Part shown: positions 1-6,420 of the stretch, in pieces | Position numbering within the stretch: position 1 is the stretch's first letter | How the letters are laid out: each line of letters begins with the position of its first letter | Assembly: GCA_030446625.1 (NCBI GenBank) | Contig: JAUJMY010000024.1 | Coordinates: forward strand, 1-36,116 | Length of the DNA: 36,116 nucleotides | Direction: 5' to 3' | DNA from: Gaiellaceae bacterium | GTDB taxonomy: Bacteria > Actinomycetota > Thermoleophilia > Gaiellales > Gaiellaceae | Notes under the pieces: model-generated | What the model saw: only the letters and a program-made list of their open reading frames with translations | What the model was told of the DNA's origin: nothing | The model's database searches: none | Made by a program: the position numbers and the translations under genes

Positions 1-932
1 ATCAAGCACTCAGAGTGGGAGCGGAGAAGTCGAGGTTCGGGGCACGGCGCGGGCGGGACAAGATTTGTATGGGTGCAGTTTGTTTGTTTGTCATCTTGTA
101 GGTGTCGTCGGTGGGGGTTGCTTCCGTGTGCTCCGACCTCGCCGCTCAACGCCATGCTCTGGCGGCCGCGGAGCACGGCCGCGTGGGCGGGGGACTCGAG
201 GTATGGCTGCAGCTTGTAGACGCGCCAGACGAAGCCGGAGCAGTCGAAGCCGCCCTGTGCCTGCGCGCCGAGCGGACCGCCGCGGGGCGCGGCGAGTTCG
301 CTCTCGCCGCCCCACACGTACGGGAAACCGACGAGGCCGAACGCCGTCGTCAGCACACGGCGCTGGAGCGAGGTGAGCACCGGGAGCGCGAACGCCGCTC
401 CCGCGGAGCGCACCGACTCGACTTCGGTGCCCGTGAAGCGCAGGATGCGCGCGGCCGAGTATGCGGCCTCGGCACGCGTCGCCGCGTCCTTCGGCAGGCG
501 CTCGAGCGCGTCGTGCGCAGCCGCGTGGTTCTTCCGGAGCCCCAGCAGCCGAGCCACGACCTCCGTCCCGAACCGGCTCGGCGGTGCGAGCCCGGCTGCG
601 CGCGCGGCCTGCGCGAAGCGAGACGCGGTGTCGGCGAGGCCGAGGCCGCGGACGAGCTGCGAGTTGAGATTCGCCATCGAAACGGGCGCGGACGGGTTCG
701 CGGCGCTCGCGGGCGGTTTGCCGCTGAGCCCGGCCGCCAGGTCCGCGAGCTCGCGCTGCGTCAGCGCGTCGTCGGGGCGGAAGGACGCGACGTCCGGCGC
801 CATGAGGCCGCGGGCGACGACGCTGCGGATCTCCGGCTGCGCCCACGATGCCGCCGCCGGCTTCGCGGCGCCGGCAGGAGCCGTCGCGAGCACAACCGCG
901 GCGAGCGCGACGAGGAGAGCGTGGCGGCGCAT
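1..932 (-). CDS. NlpC/P60-type cell-wall hydrolase, partial, with aberrant C-terminus
   Basis: The ATG at 932 opens a frame that runs off the left edge of the window. It starts with a signal peptide (MRRHALLVALAAVVLATAPAG). A region resembling an S-layer-homology/helical repeat module follows (RGLMAPDVASFRPDDALTQRE). The start of an NlpC/P60 domain comes next, with FPYVWGGES and the catalytic-Cys motif GGFDCSGFVWRVY near residues 245-257. Such enzymes cut peptidoglycan peptide stems outside the membrane. Homology seems to stop after SGEV (about nt 135). The remaining codons are AT-richer, and neither the catalytic His nor the rest of the fold is seen. The break may be a contig-end chimera or a real rearrangement. 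The family call is firm for the N-terminal 260 residues only. Confidence 0.7.
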   Translation of the reverse strand, partial: MRRHALLVALAAVVLATAPAGAAKPAAASWAQPEIRSVVARGLMAPDVASFRPDDALTQRELADLAAGLSGKPPASAANPSAPVSMANLNSQLVRGLGLADTASRFAQAARAAGLAPPSRFGTEVVARLLGLRKNHAAAHDALERLPKDAATRAEAAYSAARILRFTGTEVESVRSAGAAFALPVLTSLQRRVLTTAFGLVGFPYVWGGESELAAPRGGPLGAQAQGGFDCSGFVWRVYKLQPYLESPAHAAVLRGRQSMALSGEVGAHGSNPHRRHLQDDKQTNCTHTNLVPPAPCPEPRLLRSHSECL

Positions 933-963
933 CTGCGTCCTATCGTCCGCGCCCGGGCGCGGC

Positions 964-969
964 TTTAAT
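964..969 (+). promoter_or_regulatory. -10-like hexamer TTTAAT before the 976 ORF
   Basis: TTTAAT ends 6 nt before the GTG at 976, so initiation at the usual distance would put +1 on the start codon. No clear -35 box is visible. It belongs to the recurrent short-spaced pattern described in the findings. Confidence 0.35.
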
Positions 970-975
970 GCCGTC

Positions 976-1125
976 GTGCTCTACGAGGTGCACCCGGAGC
1001 CCGACGAGGACGAGCGGGAGGCGCTCGAGACCGCGCTGCGCGAGGAGGATTCACGCGCCGCGCGGCCGTACGCGAGCCGCTGGCGCGAGAGCGGCCGCGG
1101 CCTCGACGACGACGGCGACAGGTAG
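976..1125 (+). CDS. small acidic protein, 49 aa, unknown
   Basis: GTG start and TAG stop give VLYEVHPEPDEDEREALETA followed by a C-terminal part with YASRWRESGR. Third-position GC and the Glu/Asp-rich amphipathic helix look like real coding sequence, whereas the overlapping frame starting at ATG 969 is Arg/Cys/Thr nonsense. It is divergent from the NlpC/P60 gene and convergent with pgsA (6 nt between stops). The layout (a short PEPDEDEREAL-type helix, then a Trp-containing tail) is reminiscent of the small epsilon subunits of actinobacterial acyl-CoA carboxylases, and a biotin carboxylase gene lies 560 nt away. That resemblance is inference from pattern only; the function is unassigned. Confidence 0.55.
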   Translation: MLYEVHPEPDEDEREALETALREEDSRAARPYASRWRESGRGLDDDGDR

Positions 1126-1131
1126 CGCGAG

Positions 1132-1680
1132 CTAGGCCACCGCGCCACCGCGCAGCAGCCGTGGCGCGGCGCGCGCGTAGTCGAGGCCGGAGACGAGCGT
1201 CAGCACGAGCGCGACGAGGAGCGCCCACCACGCGACGTCGTTCGTCCACGCGCCCGCGGCCGTGAGCCCGCCGACCGCCGCCGCGACCGCCTGCGACCAC
1301 GTCTTCAGCTTGCCGAGGTCGCGCGCGTGCAGGACGACGCCGCGCTCGATCGCGGCGAGCCGCAGCCCGGAGACGAGGAACTCGCGCGCGACGATCACGG
1401 CGACCATCCACCCGGGGAAGACCGCCTGGTCGACGAGCGCGATCAGGACCGCGAGCACGAGGATCTTGTCCGCGATCGGATCGAGGAGCGTCCCGAGCGC
1501 GGACGTGCGGCCGCGACTCCGCGCGATCCGTCCGTCGAAGAAGTCGGTCGCCATCGCGGCAGCGAAGAACGCCGTCGCCCACAGGTTGTGGTCGGGGAAG
1601 TCGAGCTCGTAGAGCAGGACGACGATCGGCACGGCCACGATGCGCGCGACCGTCAGCTGATCGGGCAGACCCACGCGCAA
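1132..1680 (-). CDS. pgsA: CDP-diacylglycerol-glycerol-3-phosphate 3-phosphatidyltransferase
   Basis: This integral membrane enzyme makes phosphatidylglycerophosphate, the first committed step to phosphatidylglycerol and cardiolipin. The CDP-alcohol phosphotransferase signature D-G-x2-A-R-x8-G-x3-D-x3-D is intact in DGRIARSRGRTSALGTLLD followed by PIAD. Four or more hydrophobic helices are visible, and the length of about 182 aa is normal. The start is uncertain. TTG 1680 (MRVGLPDQLTVARI) is used here and GTG 1674 is the alternative. A strong AAAGGAGG-like sequence (complement of 1699-1707) lies 18 nt upstream of the TTG, which is too far for a good ribosome site. The gene is divergent from the carboxylase with start codons only 6 nt apart. 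Confidence 0.93.
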   Translation of the reverse strand: MRVGLPDQLTVARIVAVPIVVLLYELDFPDHNLWATAFFAAAMATDFFDGRIARSRGRTSALGTLLDPIADKILVLAVLIALVDQAVFPGWMVAVIVAREFLVSGLRLAAIERGVVLHARDLGKLKTWSQAVAAAVGGLTAAGAWTNDVAWWALLVALVLTLVSGLDYARAAPRLLRGGAVA

Positions 1681-1686
1681 GAGAAT

Positions 1687-3456
1687 ATGTGCGCCGTGCC
1701 TCCTTTCTCGAAGGTGCTCGTGGCGAACCGCGGCGAGATCGCGATCCGCGTCTTCCGCACGCTGCGCGAGCTCGGGATCGGCTGCGTCGCCGTGTACTCC
1801 GACCCCGACGCGGCCGCCGCCCACGTGTCCTTCGCGGACGAGGCGTACGGGATCGGCGGCGCCGCGGCGTCCGAGAGCTACCTGAACGGTGAGCTGCTCC
1901 TCGACGTCGCACGGCGTGCCGGCGCGGAGGCCGTCCACCCCGGGTACGGGTTCCTCGCCGAGAACGCCACGTTCGCGCGCGCGTGTGCCGCAGCGGGGCT
2001 CGTCTGGATCGGACCGCCGCCGGAGGCGATCGAAGCGATGGGCTCGAAGATCGCGGCGCGGGAGCGGATGCGCGCCGCCGGCGTGCCGATCGTCCCCGGG
2101 ACGACGGAGCCGCTCGAGTCCCCGGAGCAGCTGATCCGCCTGGGGCACGTGCTCGGGTGGCCGATCGCGATCAAGGCGTCCGCCGGCGGCGGCGGCAAGG
2201 GGCTCAAGGTCGTCCGCGGAGCCGACGAAGCAGAGCGCGCGTTCGAGTCCGCGCGGCGCGAGGGGGAGGCCTACTTCTCCGACGCGACGGTCTACGTCGA
2301 GCGCTACCTCGAGGATCCGCGGCACGTCGAGGTCCAGATCCTTGCCGACGCGCACGCGAACGTGATCCACCTGGGCGAGCGTGACTGCACGATCCAGCGC
2401 CGGCACCAGAAGCTCGTGGAGGAGACCCCCTCGCCTGCGGTCGACGAGGCGCTGCGCGAGCGGATCGGCGCGATCGCCGTCGACGCGGCGCGCGCGGTCG
2501 GCTACCGCTCCGCCGGGACAGTCGAGGGGCTCCTGTCGCGGGACGGCGAGTACTTCTTCCTCGAGATGAACACGCGCATCCAGGTGGAGCACACCGTGAC
2601 GGAGCTCGTGACGGGACTCGACCTCGTTCGCGAGCAGGTGCTGATCGCGGCGGGCGAGCCGCTCTCGCTGGGCCAGGAGGACGTGCGCCTCGCGGGCCAC
2701 GCGATCGAGTGCCGCATCAACGCCGAGGACCCGTCGGCGGGCTTCCTCCCGAGCCCGGGGCGGATTACGAGCTACCGCGAGCCGGCCGGGCCCGGCGTGC
2801 GCGTCGACTCCGGCGTCACCGCCGGCGCCGAGATCTCGCCGCTCTACGACCCGATGATCGCGAAGCTCTGTGTCCACGGTCGCGACCGCGAGCACGCGCG
2901 GCGGCGGATGCTGCGCGCGCTCGACGAGTTCGAGATCGGCGGCGTGAAGACGCTGCTCGGCTTCCACCGCGCGCTCCTCTCGCACCCGTGCTTCGCAGAC
3001 GGCGAGACGTGCCACGGCCTCGTCGAGTCGGAGCTGCTGGCACAGCGTGCGGAGCAGTTGTCTCACGAGACAACGATAACGGCAGCCTCGGACGGACGAG
3101 TGCGCGACCGCGTCCGCGCCGTGGAGGTCGGCGGGCGCCGCTTCACCGTGAAGCTGCTCGAGCCGCAGCCGCCGTGGGCGGAGCTCGCGCGCCGGCGCCG
3201 GGAGCGCGCGCGCGGCGCGGGCGCGGGCGGTGCCGCGGCGGACAGCGTCGTCAGCCCGATGCAGGGGACGGTCCTGGCGGTCGAGGTCGCCGACGGCGAC
3301 GAGGTTCGGGCGGGGCAGGTGCTCTGCATCGTCGAGGCGATGAAGATGGAGAACGAGGTGCACGCGCACCGGGACGGCGTCGTCTCGCAGCTCTCCGTCG
3401 CGGCGGGGCAGCCGGTGGCGACGGGCCAGGTCATCTGCGTCGTCTCGAGCGAGTGA
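1687..3456 (+). CDS. acetyl/propionyl-CoA carboxylase alpha subunit (biotin carboxylase-BCCP fusion)
   Basis: A 589-aa protein joins a biotin carboxylase to a biotin carboxyl carrier domain, as in actinobacterial AccA-type alpha subunits. It carboxylates biotin with ATP and bicarbonate for malonyl-CoA or methylmalonyl-CoA synthesis. The N-terminus shows KVLVANRGEIAIRVFRTL (residues 9-26). The ATP-grasp glycine loop KASAGGGGKG lies near 163-172, the catalytic/metal motif EMNTRIQVEHTVTE near 293-306, and IECRINAEDP near 340. The biotinyl Lys is K553 in VEAMKMENEV. The carboxyltransferase partner (beta subunit) is not in the window. ATG 1687 is chosen; in-frame GTG 1696 is possible. The stop overlaps the next gene by GTGA, so the two are probably co-translated. 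Confidence 0.95.
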   Translation: MCAVPPFSKVLVANRGEIAIRVFRTLRELGIGCVAVYSDPDAAAAHVSFADEAYGIGGAAASESYLNGELLLDVARRAGAEAVHPGYGFLAENATFARACAAAGLVWIGPPPEAIEAMGSKIAARERMRAAGVPIVPGTTEPLESPEQLIRLGHVLGWPIAIKASAGGGGKGLKVVRGADEAERAFESARREGEAYFSDATVYVERYLEDPRHVEVQILADAHANVIHLGERDCTIQRRHQKLVEETPSPAVDEALRERIGAIAVDAARAVGYRSAGTVEGLLSRDGEYFFLEMNTRIQVEHTVTELVTGLDLVREQVLIAAGEPLSLGQEDVRLAGHAIECRINAEDPSAGFLPSPGRITSYREPAGPGVRVDSGVTAGAEISPLYDPMIAKLCVHGRDREHARRRMLRALDEFEIGGVKTLLGFHRALLSHPCFADGETCHGLVESELLAQRAEQLSHETTITAASDGRVRDRVRAVEVGGRRFTVKLLEPQPPWAELARRRRERARGAGAGGAAADSVVSPMQGTVLAVEVADGDEVRAGQVLCIVEAMKMENEVHAHRDGVVSQLSVAAGQPVATGQVICVVSSE

Positions 3457-4424
3457 CGGAGTCCGCGCTCAGCCTCCGGCCGCTCTGCGCCGAGGTCTCC
3501 GAGGCGCGCGGAGAGTCGCTGGCGGCCACCGCGAGCCGCGTCGAGCACTGGCTCCTCGTCGAGTACGGCGGCTACTGGCCGTACGACCCGCTGGACGCGT
3601 CGATTTTCGCGGGCCGGTTGCGCGCGCACCTCGCCGAGCAGCTCGAGCGGCTACCGCACTCGCGCCTCTTGCTCGTGAAGCAGCCGCCGCAGGGGCGGCG
3701 CGACCGCGTGCGCGTCGTCTACGGCGCGACGGCGGATCGTGGCAGCCGCTTCCGCGCGCTCGAGCTCGAGTCGCACCCGGACCTGCTGGACATCGACTTC
3801 GCAGCCGCGCTTCGCGGCGAGACGCCGCCCCTCGGCGAGCCCCTCCGCCACCCGCTGCTCCTCGTGTGCACGCACGGCAAGCGCGACCGCTGCTGCGCGC
3901 GCTACGGGCAGGCGCTGTGCGAGGCGCTGCACGCCGGCACGAGCGCCGCGTGGGTGTGGCAGTCGAGCCACGTCGGCGGCGACCGCTTCGCCGGCAACCT
4001 CGTCTGCCTTCCGGAAGGCGTCTACTTCGGGCGCGTCGCGCCCGGGCACGTCGAGGCGCTGCTCTCCGCGTACCGCACGGGGCGAATCGACCTCGACCGC
4101 TACCGCGGGCGTTCCTGCCACGCGTTTCCGGTTCAGGCCGCGGAGCTGCACGTCCGTCGCGAGACGGGCCTCGCCGGCTTCTTCGACCTTCGCCTCGTCG
4201 CCGCCCGCCGCGACGGCGCCGATGCCTGGCGCGTCGAGCTGCTCGCCGAGCTCGCAGGGGTCGTCCACGAGGTGCGCGTCGAGCTTCGGGTGGCCGAGGA
4301 GGAGTTCCTCACGTGCCGCGCGACGACGCCGAAGCGAGCGCGGCGGTACGTCGCGACGGCGCACGACGTGCGCGCGGCCGACTCGGAGGGTCCTCGCGAG
4401 TTGACCGGCGACGTCGGCCGCTAG
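3453..4424 (+). CDS. sucrase/ferredoxin-like (thioredoxin-fold [2Fe-2S]) protein
   Basis: A 323-aa protein matching the Suc_Fer-like family (also called sucrase/ferredoxin-like). The hallmark CTHGKRDRCCARYG starts at C139, with C147/C148 as further candidate cluster ligands. The second hallmark SSHVGGDRFAGNLVCLPEG begins near residue 171 and is followed by YFGRV. The fold is thioredoxin-like and is thought to bind an iron-sulfur cluster; the physiological substrate is unknown. The GTG start sits inside the carboxylase stop (GTGA), implying translational coupling. The TAG stop shares the CTAG at 4421-4424 with the convergent cupin gene. Confidence 0.82.
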   Translation: MTESALSLRPLCAEVSEARGESLAATASRVEHWLLVEYGGYWPYDPLDASIFAGRLRAHLAEQLERLPHSRLLLVKQPPQGRRDRVRVVYGATADRGSRFRALELESHPDLLDIDFAAALRGETPPLGEPLRHPLLLVCTHGKRDRCCARYGQALCEALHAGTSAAWVWQSSHVGGDRFAGNLVCLPEGVYFGRVAPGHVEALLSAYRTGRIDLDRYRGRSCHAFPVQAAELHVRRETGLAGFFDLRLVAARRDGADAWRVELLAELAGVVHEVRVELRVAEEEFLTCRATTPKRARRYVATAHDVRAADSEGPRELTGDVGR

Positions 4425-4987
4425 GAGAGCTCGTCGAGCCAGCCGCCGTACCGCACCGGAGTGCGAGGCGGAAAGCGGCTGTACGCCTCGTCCTGTGGCG
4501 TTCCCGGCTCGATTCCCGCGCCGTACCGGATGGCCGTCTCGTTCACGGTGTAGGCGCTTTCGCCTTCACGGCCGCGTCGGCGTCCGTCGGGGCCGATCTC
4601 GGTGTGGCGCTCACGCGATCCCACGCCGAGCACGATGCACGGTCCGCCGACGATCGTGTGCTCCGTGTACGGGGGGCAGTGGACGAAGTCCCACTGCACG
4701 AGAGGTCGCTCCTGCCCTTCGACGATCAGCGTCGCGGTTCCGGAGAGCACGAGGAAGTCCTCCTGGTCGCTCTCCCAGTGGTACATCGACATCGGCTGCC
4801 CCGGGCCGAGGACCTGGATTCCGAATCCGAGCTGCTCGAACAGCGTGTCGCCGCCGAAGTTCGAGTGCTTGCCCCATCCTTCGGACTCGTACCAGCGCAT
4901 CTCGCACGCGTTCACAACGAACCATCCTTCGCCTTTGCAGACGAGTCCGTGCTCGGTGGCTTCGACTGGCGCTTCAGGAACGTCCAC
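4421..4987 (-). CDS. single-domain cupin protein
   Basis: A 188-aa cupin. The beta-barrel core is clear: motif 1 around PMSMYHWESDQEDFLVLSG (H70, E72, E76) and motif 2 around FVHCPPYTEHTIVGG (H110) supply plausible metal ligands. The N-terminus keeps aromatic WFVVNACEMRWYE, and the tail is polar (RRRGREGESAYTVNETAIRY). A small-molecule or metal-dependent role is likely, but the reaction cannot be read from the sequence. GTG 4987 is the best start, as upstream codons are Arg/Pro nonsense. It lies 47 nt downstream of the JmjC oxygenase on the same strand, probably in one transcript. Its stop shares CTAG with the convergent gene. Confidence 0.85.
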   Translation of the reverse strand: MDVPEAPVEATEHGLVCKGEGWFVVNACEMRWYESEGWGKHSNFGGDTLFEQLGFGIQVLGPGQPMSMYHWESDQEDFLVLSGTATLIVEGQERPLVQWDFVHCPPYTEHTIVGGPCIVLGVGSRERHTEIGPDGRRRGREGESAYTVNETAIRYGAGIEPGTPQDEAYSRFPPRTPVRYGGWLDELS

Positions 4988-5034
4988 TGCCCTTCGACTA
5001 TACGGCGAGCCCTGAGGCGGGCGTGTTCGCCGGT

Positions 5035-6195
5035 TCAGCCGACGACGCGGAGGAAGCCCTCGCGGACGAGCCGCCGCGCGAGCACGAGGCGACCGGCGGC
5101 GTCGAGCCGTCCGGGAAGCTCGCGGAGCCGAACCGGCCCTTCCGCGGCGACGAGCGCCTCCACCTCCGCGCGCGCGTGCGCGGGGAACGTCAAACGCTTG
5201 CCCTCGAACGCGAGCACGGCCCCGTCGAAGTCCGCGACGACGGTCGAGCGCCGCGCGACGGTCGCGTCCGCCGCCAGCGAGTGGACGCGCCGGAGCTCGT
5301 CGAGCTGCCCGTCCAGGATCGGCCGCCGCGTCCGGACGAAGCGCTCGCGCATCGCGTCGGCCACCTCGCCGGGCTCGAGCCGCGCCGCGAGCGCGTCGCG
5401 TAGCTCTGCGCCGCCGTCGCCGTCCGTGCGCACGGCACGCCGGAACGCGACGTCGTCCCCGCAGCGCTCGAGCGCGTCGCGCAGCGCGTCCAGCCACGTG
5501 TACGCGTTGACGCCGATCGTGACGTGCAGCGAGTCGTCGGCAGACGTCAGCGCCTCGTGGAGCCAGCCCCGGGGCAGGTACAGCGTGTCGCCGGCGCGGA
5601 GCGTGACGTCCAGCGTCGGCTCTCCGGAGACGCCGAGGTCGGGCGAGTAGCGCTGGTCCTTCAGCGGCAGCTCGAGGAGGGGCTCGTAGACGAGCCACCG
5701 CTTCGAGCCGGCCACCTGGAGGACGAAGACGTCGTGCGTGTCGTGATGCACCGGGAGCCCCTGCGAGCGCCGCGGCGTGAGGTATGCGTTCGCCTGCACC
5801 GGGTGCTCGAGCAGCGCCTCGAGCTCGCGGCAGTAGATCGCCGCCGCCGTCCAGTTCAGGTGCAGTCCCTGGAGGACCGCCGTCGCGCCGGCCTCGACCT
5901 CCGCGAGCACGCGCGGCACCTTCGCTGTTCCCGTGAACGCCGTCGGGCGCCACGGCACGTCCTCCGTGTACGAGCGCGTCTCGATCCGCGCCCCCGCCTT
6001 CACGAGCCGGAACGCGGGGGAGCGCAGCCCCGGCTCCTCCAGCAGCCGCGCAGCGTCGCGCGCGGAGAGGACGTCGTCGAAGCGCCCCTCCTCGCCGCGC
6101 GCGACGTGCAGCGGCCTCTGCTCCCAGTAGTCGGAGAGGAACTCGTCCGCTCCGACCGGGTCGATCGCGCGCGCGAGCGCGCGGCCGTCAGGCGT
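5035..6195 (-). CDS. JmjC/cupin-4 family Fe(II)/2-oxoglutarate oxygenase (RoxA-like)
   Basis: A roughly 386-aa member of the ribosomal-oxygenase-type JmjC family (YcfD/RoxA, MINA53/NO66), enzymes that hydroxylate Arg or His side chains of proteins. The N-terminal FLSDYWEQRPLHVARG block is typical. The iron facial triad is H150-x-D152 in LPVHHDTHDVFVLQV plus H213 in GDTLYLPRGWLHEAL, and KRWLVYEP fits the co-substrate region. The C-terminal 50 residues form a winged-helix-like domain ending LVREGFLRVVG, as in RoxA. There is no ATG, GTG or TTG in frame between the TGA at 6304-6306 and GTG 6003, although homology begins near 6190. The start is therefore unresolved and 6195 (ACG) is nominal. It overlaps the 3' end of the Asp-rich peptide gene. 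Confidence 0.88.
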   Translation of the reverse strand, partial: TPDGRALARAIDPVGADEFLSDYWEQRPLHVARGEEGRFDDVLSARDAARLLEEPGLRSPAFRLVKAGARIETRSYTEDVPWRPTAFTGTAKVPRVLAEVEAGATAVLQGLHLNWTAAAIYCRELEALLEHPVQANAYLTPRRSQGLPVHHDTHDVFVLQVAGSKRWLVYEPLLELPLKDQRYSPDLGVSGEPTLDVTLRAGDTLYLPRGWLHEALTSADDSLHVTIGVNAYTWLDALRDALERCGDDVAFRRAVRTDGDGGAELRDALAARLEPGEVADAMRERFVRTRRPILDGQLDELRRVHSLAADATVARRSTVVADFDGAVLAFEGKRLTFPAHARAEVEALVAAEGPVRLRELPGRLDAAGRLVLARRLVREGFLRVVG

Positions 6196-6328
6196 CGTCC
6201 GCGTCCGCGTCCTGGTCGTCAGCGTCGTTGTCCATGTCGTCGGCGTCCGCGTCGCCGGTCTCCCCTTCGCTCTCGCCGCCGACCGTGCCGATCTCGTCGT
6301 CGCTCAGCGTCGTCCGCTCGTCCTCCAT
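6188..6328 (-). CDS. Asp-rich small peptide, possible modified-peptide precursor
   Basis: A 46-aa ORF starting MEDERTTLSDDEIGTVGG and ending in a tail of alternating Asp (DADADDMDNDADDQDADADD). Fifteen residues are Asp, six are Glu, and only one (R5) is basic. An excellent Shine-Dalgarno (AAAGGAGGAG, complement of 6331-6340) precedes ATG 6328, and a -35/-10 pair lies upstream. The two-part layout resembles a leader plus repetitive core. The gene immediately precedes and overlaps the JmjC oxygenase, so the tail is a candidate substrate for hydroxylation. Its function is not known to me; alternatives are a metal-binding acidic peptide or a regulatory leader ORF. TGA is followed by C, the leakiest stop context. 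Confidence 0.7.
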   Translation of the reverse strand: MEDERTTLSDDEIGTVGGESEGETGDADADDMDNDADDQDADADDA

Positions 6329-6359
6329 CGCTCCTCCTTTCGAGCTCGCACAAGCGCCC

Positions 6360-6388
6360 GCTGTATGCGCGCGACGACCCGACCGCAA
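6360..6388 (-). promoter_or_regulatory. promoter of the Asp-rich peptide / JmjC unit
   Basis: On the minus strand, TTGCGG (6388-6383) and TACAGC (6365-6360) are separated by exactly 17 nt, a housekeeping-sigma arrangement. It would give an ordinary leader of about 25 nt containing the Shine-Dalgarno, unlike the near-leaderless genes elsewhere in the window. Confidence 0.5.
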
Positions 6389-6404
6389 ACCGGGCCGGCC
6401 TCAG

Positions 6405-6410
6405 TAGACT
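6405..6410 (+). promoter_or_regulatory. -10 hexamer TAGACT of sucC
   Basis: TAGACT ends 10 nt before the TTG start of sucC. No Shine-Dalgarno is present, so the transcript is likely leaderless or carries only a few nucleotides of leader. No -35 match is obvious. Confidence 0.4.
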
Positions 6411-6420
6411 GCCGCGCGGC

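Noticed and set aside
78..90. GTTT triplicate as a microsatellite or repeat element
   Set aside because: Three copies at a suspicious contig edge are too few to call a repeat.
1132..3369. Minus-strand open frame of about 745 codons antisense to the carboxylase
   Set aside because: Only its last 180 codons (pgsA) look like protein; the rest is the Arg/Ala/Asp-rich mirror of a clearly coding plus strand, typical for high-GC DNA.
6188..6388. Longer version of the Asp-rich peptide starting MRSGRRAHTAGA
   Set aside because: The internal ATG at 6328 has the Shine-Dalgarno directly before it and the upstream codons overlap the promoter.
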